DNA from: Aureispira sp. CCB-QB1
GTDB lineage: Bacteria > Bacteroidota > Bacteroidia > Chitinophagales > Saprospiraceae
Assembly (NCBI GenBank): GCA_945870185.1
Contig: CAMBRK010000031.1
Coordinates: forward strand, 1 to 45,524
Direction of reading: 5' to 3'
Length of the DNA: 45,524 bases
The translations under genes and the position numbers were made by a program. Positions 45,244-45,524 of the stretch are shown here, one piece after another (positions within the stretch are counted from its first letter, which is position 1; each line of letters opens with the position of its first letter). The notes below the pieces were generated by a model. It saw nothing but the letters and a program-made list of their open reading frames with translations, was not told the DNA's origin and did no database searches.

Positions 45244-45524
45244 AACCCGGATTATGCGTTAGAACTTTGTAATAGCCTGTCCCGCTTTAGCGGGAAGAAG
45301 CTAAAATGCAACCAGCCTGAACGCTACATGGTAGGCGGGCAGGTAAATCAGCTATTTATATTCGAAAAGCGTAGCACCGCTACGGTTACAGAAGAAGAAT
45401 AGTCCGCCGCGGCGGATTCTGATTTGCAGACCTTGTCGAGCCAAAGGCACGAAGTTTAGCTTCGGAATACCTGCCTCGCCGTACCGTAGGGCAGGCAGGG
45501 ATTTTCTAATGCATAATCCGGGTT
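45244..45524. repeat. Palindrome-rich element bounded by 21-bp inverted repeats
   Basis: AACCCGGATTATGCGTTAGA at the left end recurs inverted at 45504-45524 with one mismatch over 21 bp. Inside are CCCGCT/AGCGGG, CGTAGC/GCTACG, the perfect 14-bp palindrome TCCGCCGCGGCGGA and a CCTGCC/GGCAGG pair. G+C is higher than in surrounding DNA. The right border coincides with the window edge, so the repeat may extend further. A short open frame at 45172-45402 is a by-product of the element. Confidence 0.7.

Noticed and set aside
45172-45402. 76-residue open frame near the right end
   Set aside because: It runs through the palindrome-rich repeat element, has no recognisable domain and its composition follows the repeats, so it is treated as non-coding.

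Overview
The window is chromosomal DNA of a low-G+C member of the Bacteroidota, most likely of the Saprospiria or a neighbouring class. The evidence is a bamD-rpoZ-coaBC-DUF4835 cluster, a type IX secretion C-terminal domain on a metalloprotease, BspA-like repeat surface proteins, a Rho factor with a large disordered insert, many lipoproteins, and repeated upstream motifs matching the Bacteroidota promoter (TTTG, about 20 nt, TAnnTTTG). There is no prophage, CRISPR array, rRNA or complete insertion sequence. Most of the window is core and housekeeping sequence.

Layout. 1-1010: 3' end of a BspA/DUF285 plus Ig-like surface protein. 1444-2124: AlkD-like protein. 2325-5547 (minus): MsbA-like ABC exporter and tilS. 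5734-9217: secreted S9 peptidase with an unusual C-terminal extension, then a small lipoprotein. 9221-13020 (minus): tight operon of S10 carboxypeptidase, propeller protein, DUF1684 lipoprotein and BtuF-like binding protein. 13083-14370: repeat-rich AT-rich island carrying one orphan gene that resembles an immunity protein. 14575-18308 (minus): obg, adk, rho. 18553-21278 (plus): serS, YugP-like zinc peptidase, frr. 21279-21995: long gap with a MITE-like palindromic element. 21996-22460 (minus): Cys/Lys-rich secreted protein. 22810-26729: bamD, rpoZ, coaBC, DUF4835, purN. 26929-27728: a glycogen-binding-like domain fused to an HhH domain through an apparent frameshift. 27885-33572: amidohydrolase, M43 metalloprotease with a T9SS tail, YfcC transporter, EI24/CysZ membrane protein, conserved hypothetical. 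33585-34926: rlmH and a Nudix-wHTH regulator. 35189-35260: tRNA-Arg(CCU). 35799-41680: small zinc-ribbon protein, Kv-type channel, OM porin, KtrA, KtrB, small membrane protein. 41694-43697: PF10136 ('Gcr') membrane protein. 43929-45038: TlpA-like lipoprotein thioredoxin. 45244-45524: a repeat element bounded by inverted repeats that reaches the window edge.

The genes fall into functional groups: envelope and secretion (bamD, lipoproteins, T9SS cargo, porin), extracellular proteolysis (S9, S10, M43), translation and RNA maturation (tilS, serS, frr, rlmH, tRNA), nucleotide and CoA synthesis (adk, purN, coaBC), transcription (rho, rpoZ), and potassium handling (Kv channel, KtrAB). I did not find an obvious large new defence or mobile system. 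The best candidates for something unusual are the HhH frameshift gene, the orphan island at 13.1-14.4 kb with its structured leader, the two MITE-like palindromic elements, and an orphan terminator at 35.6 kb suggesting a small RNA.
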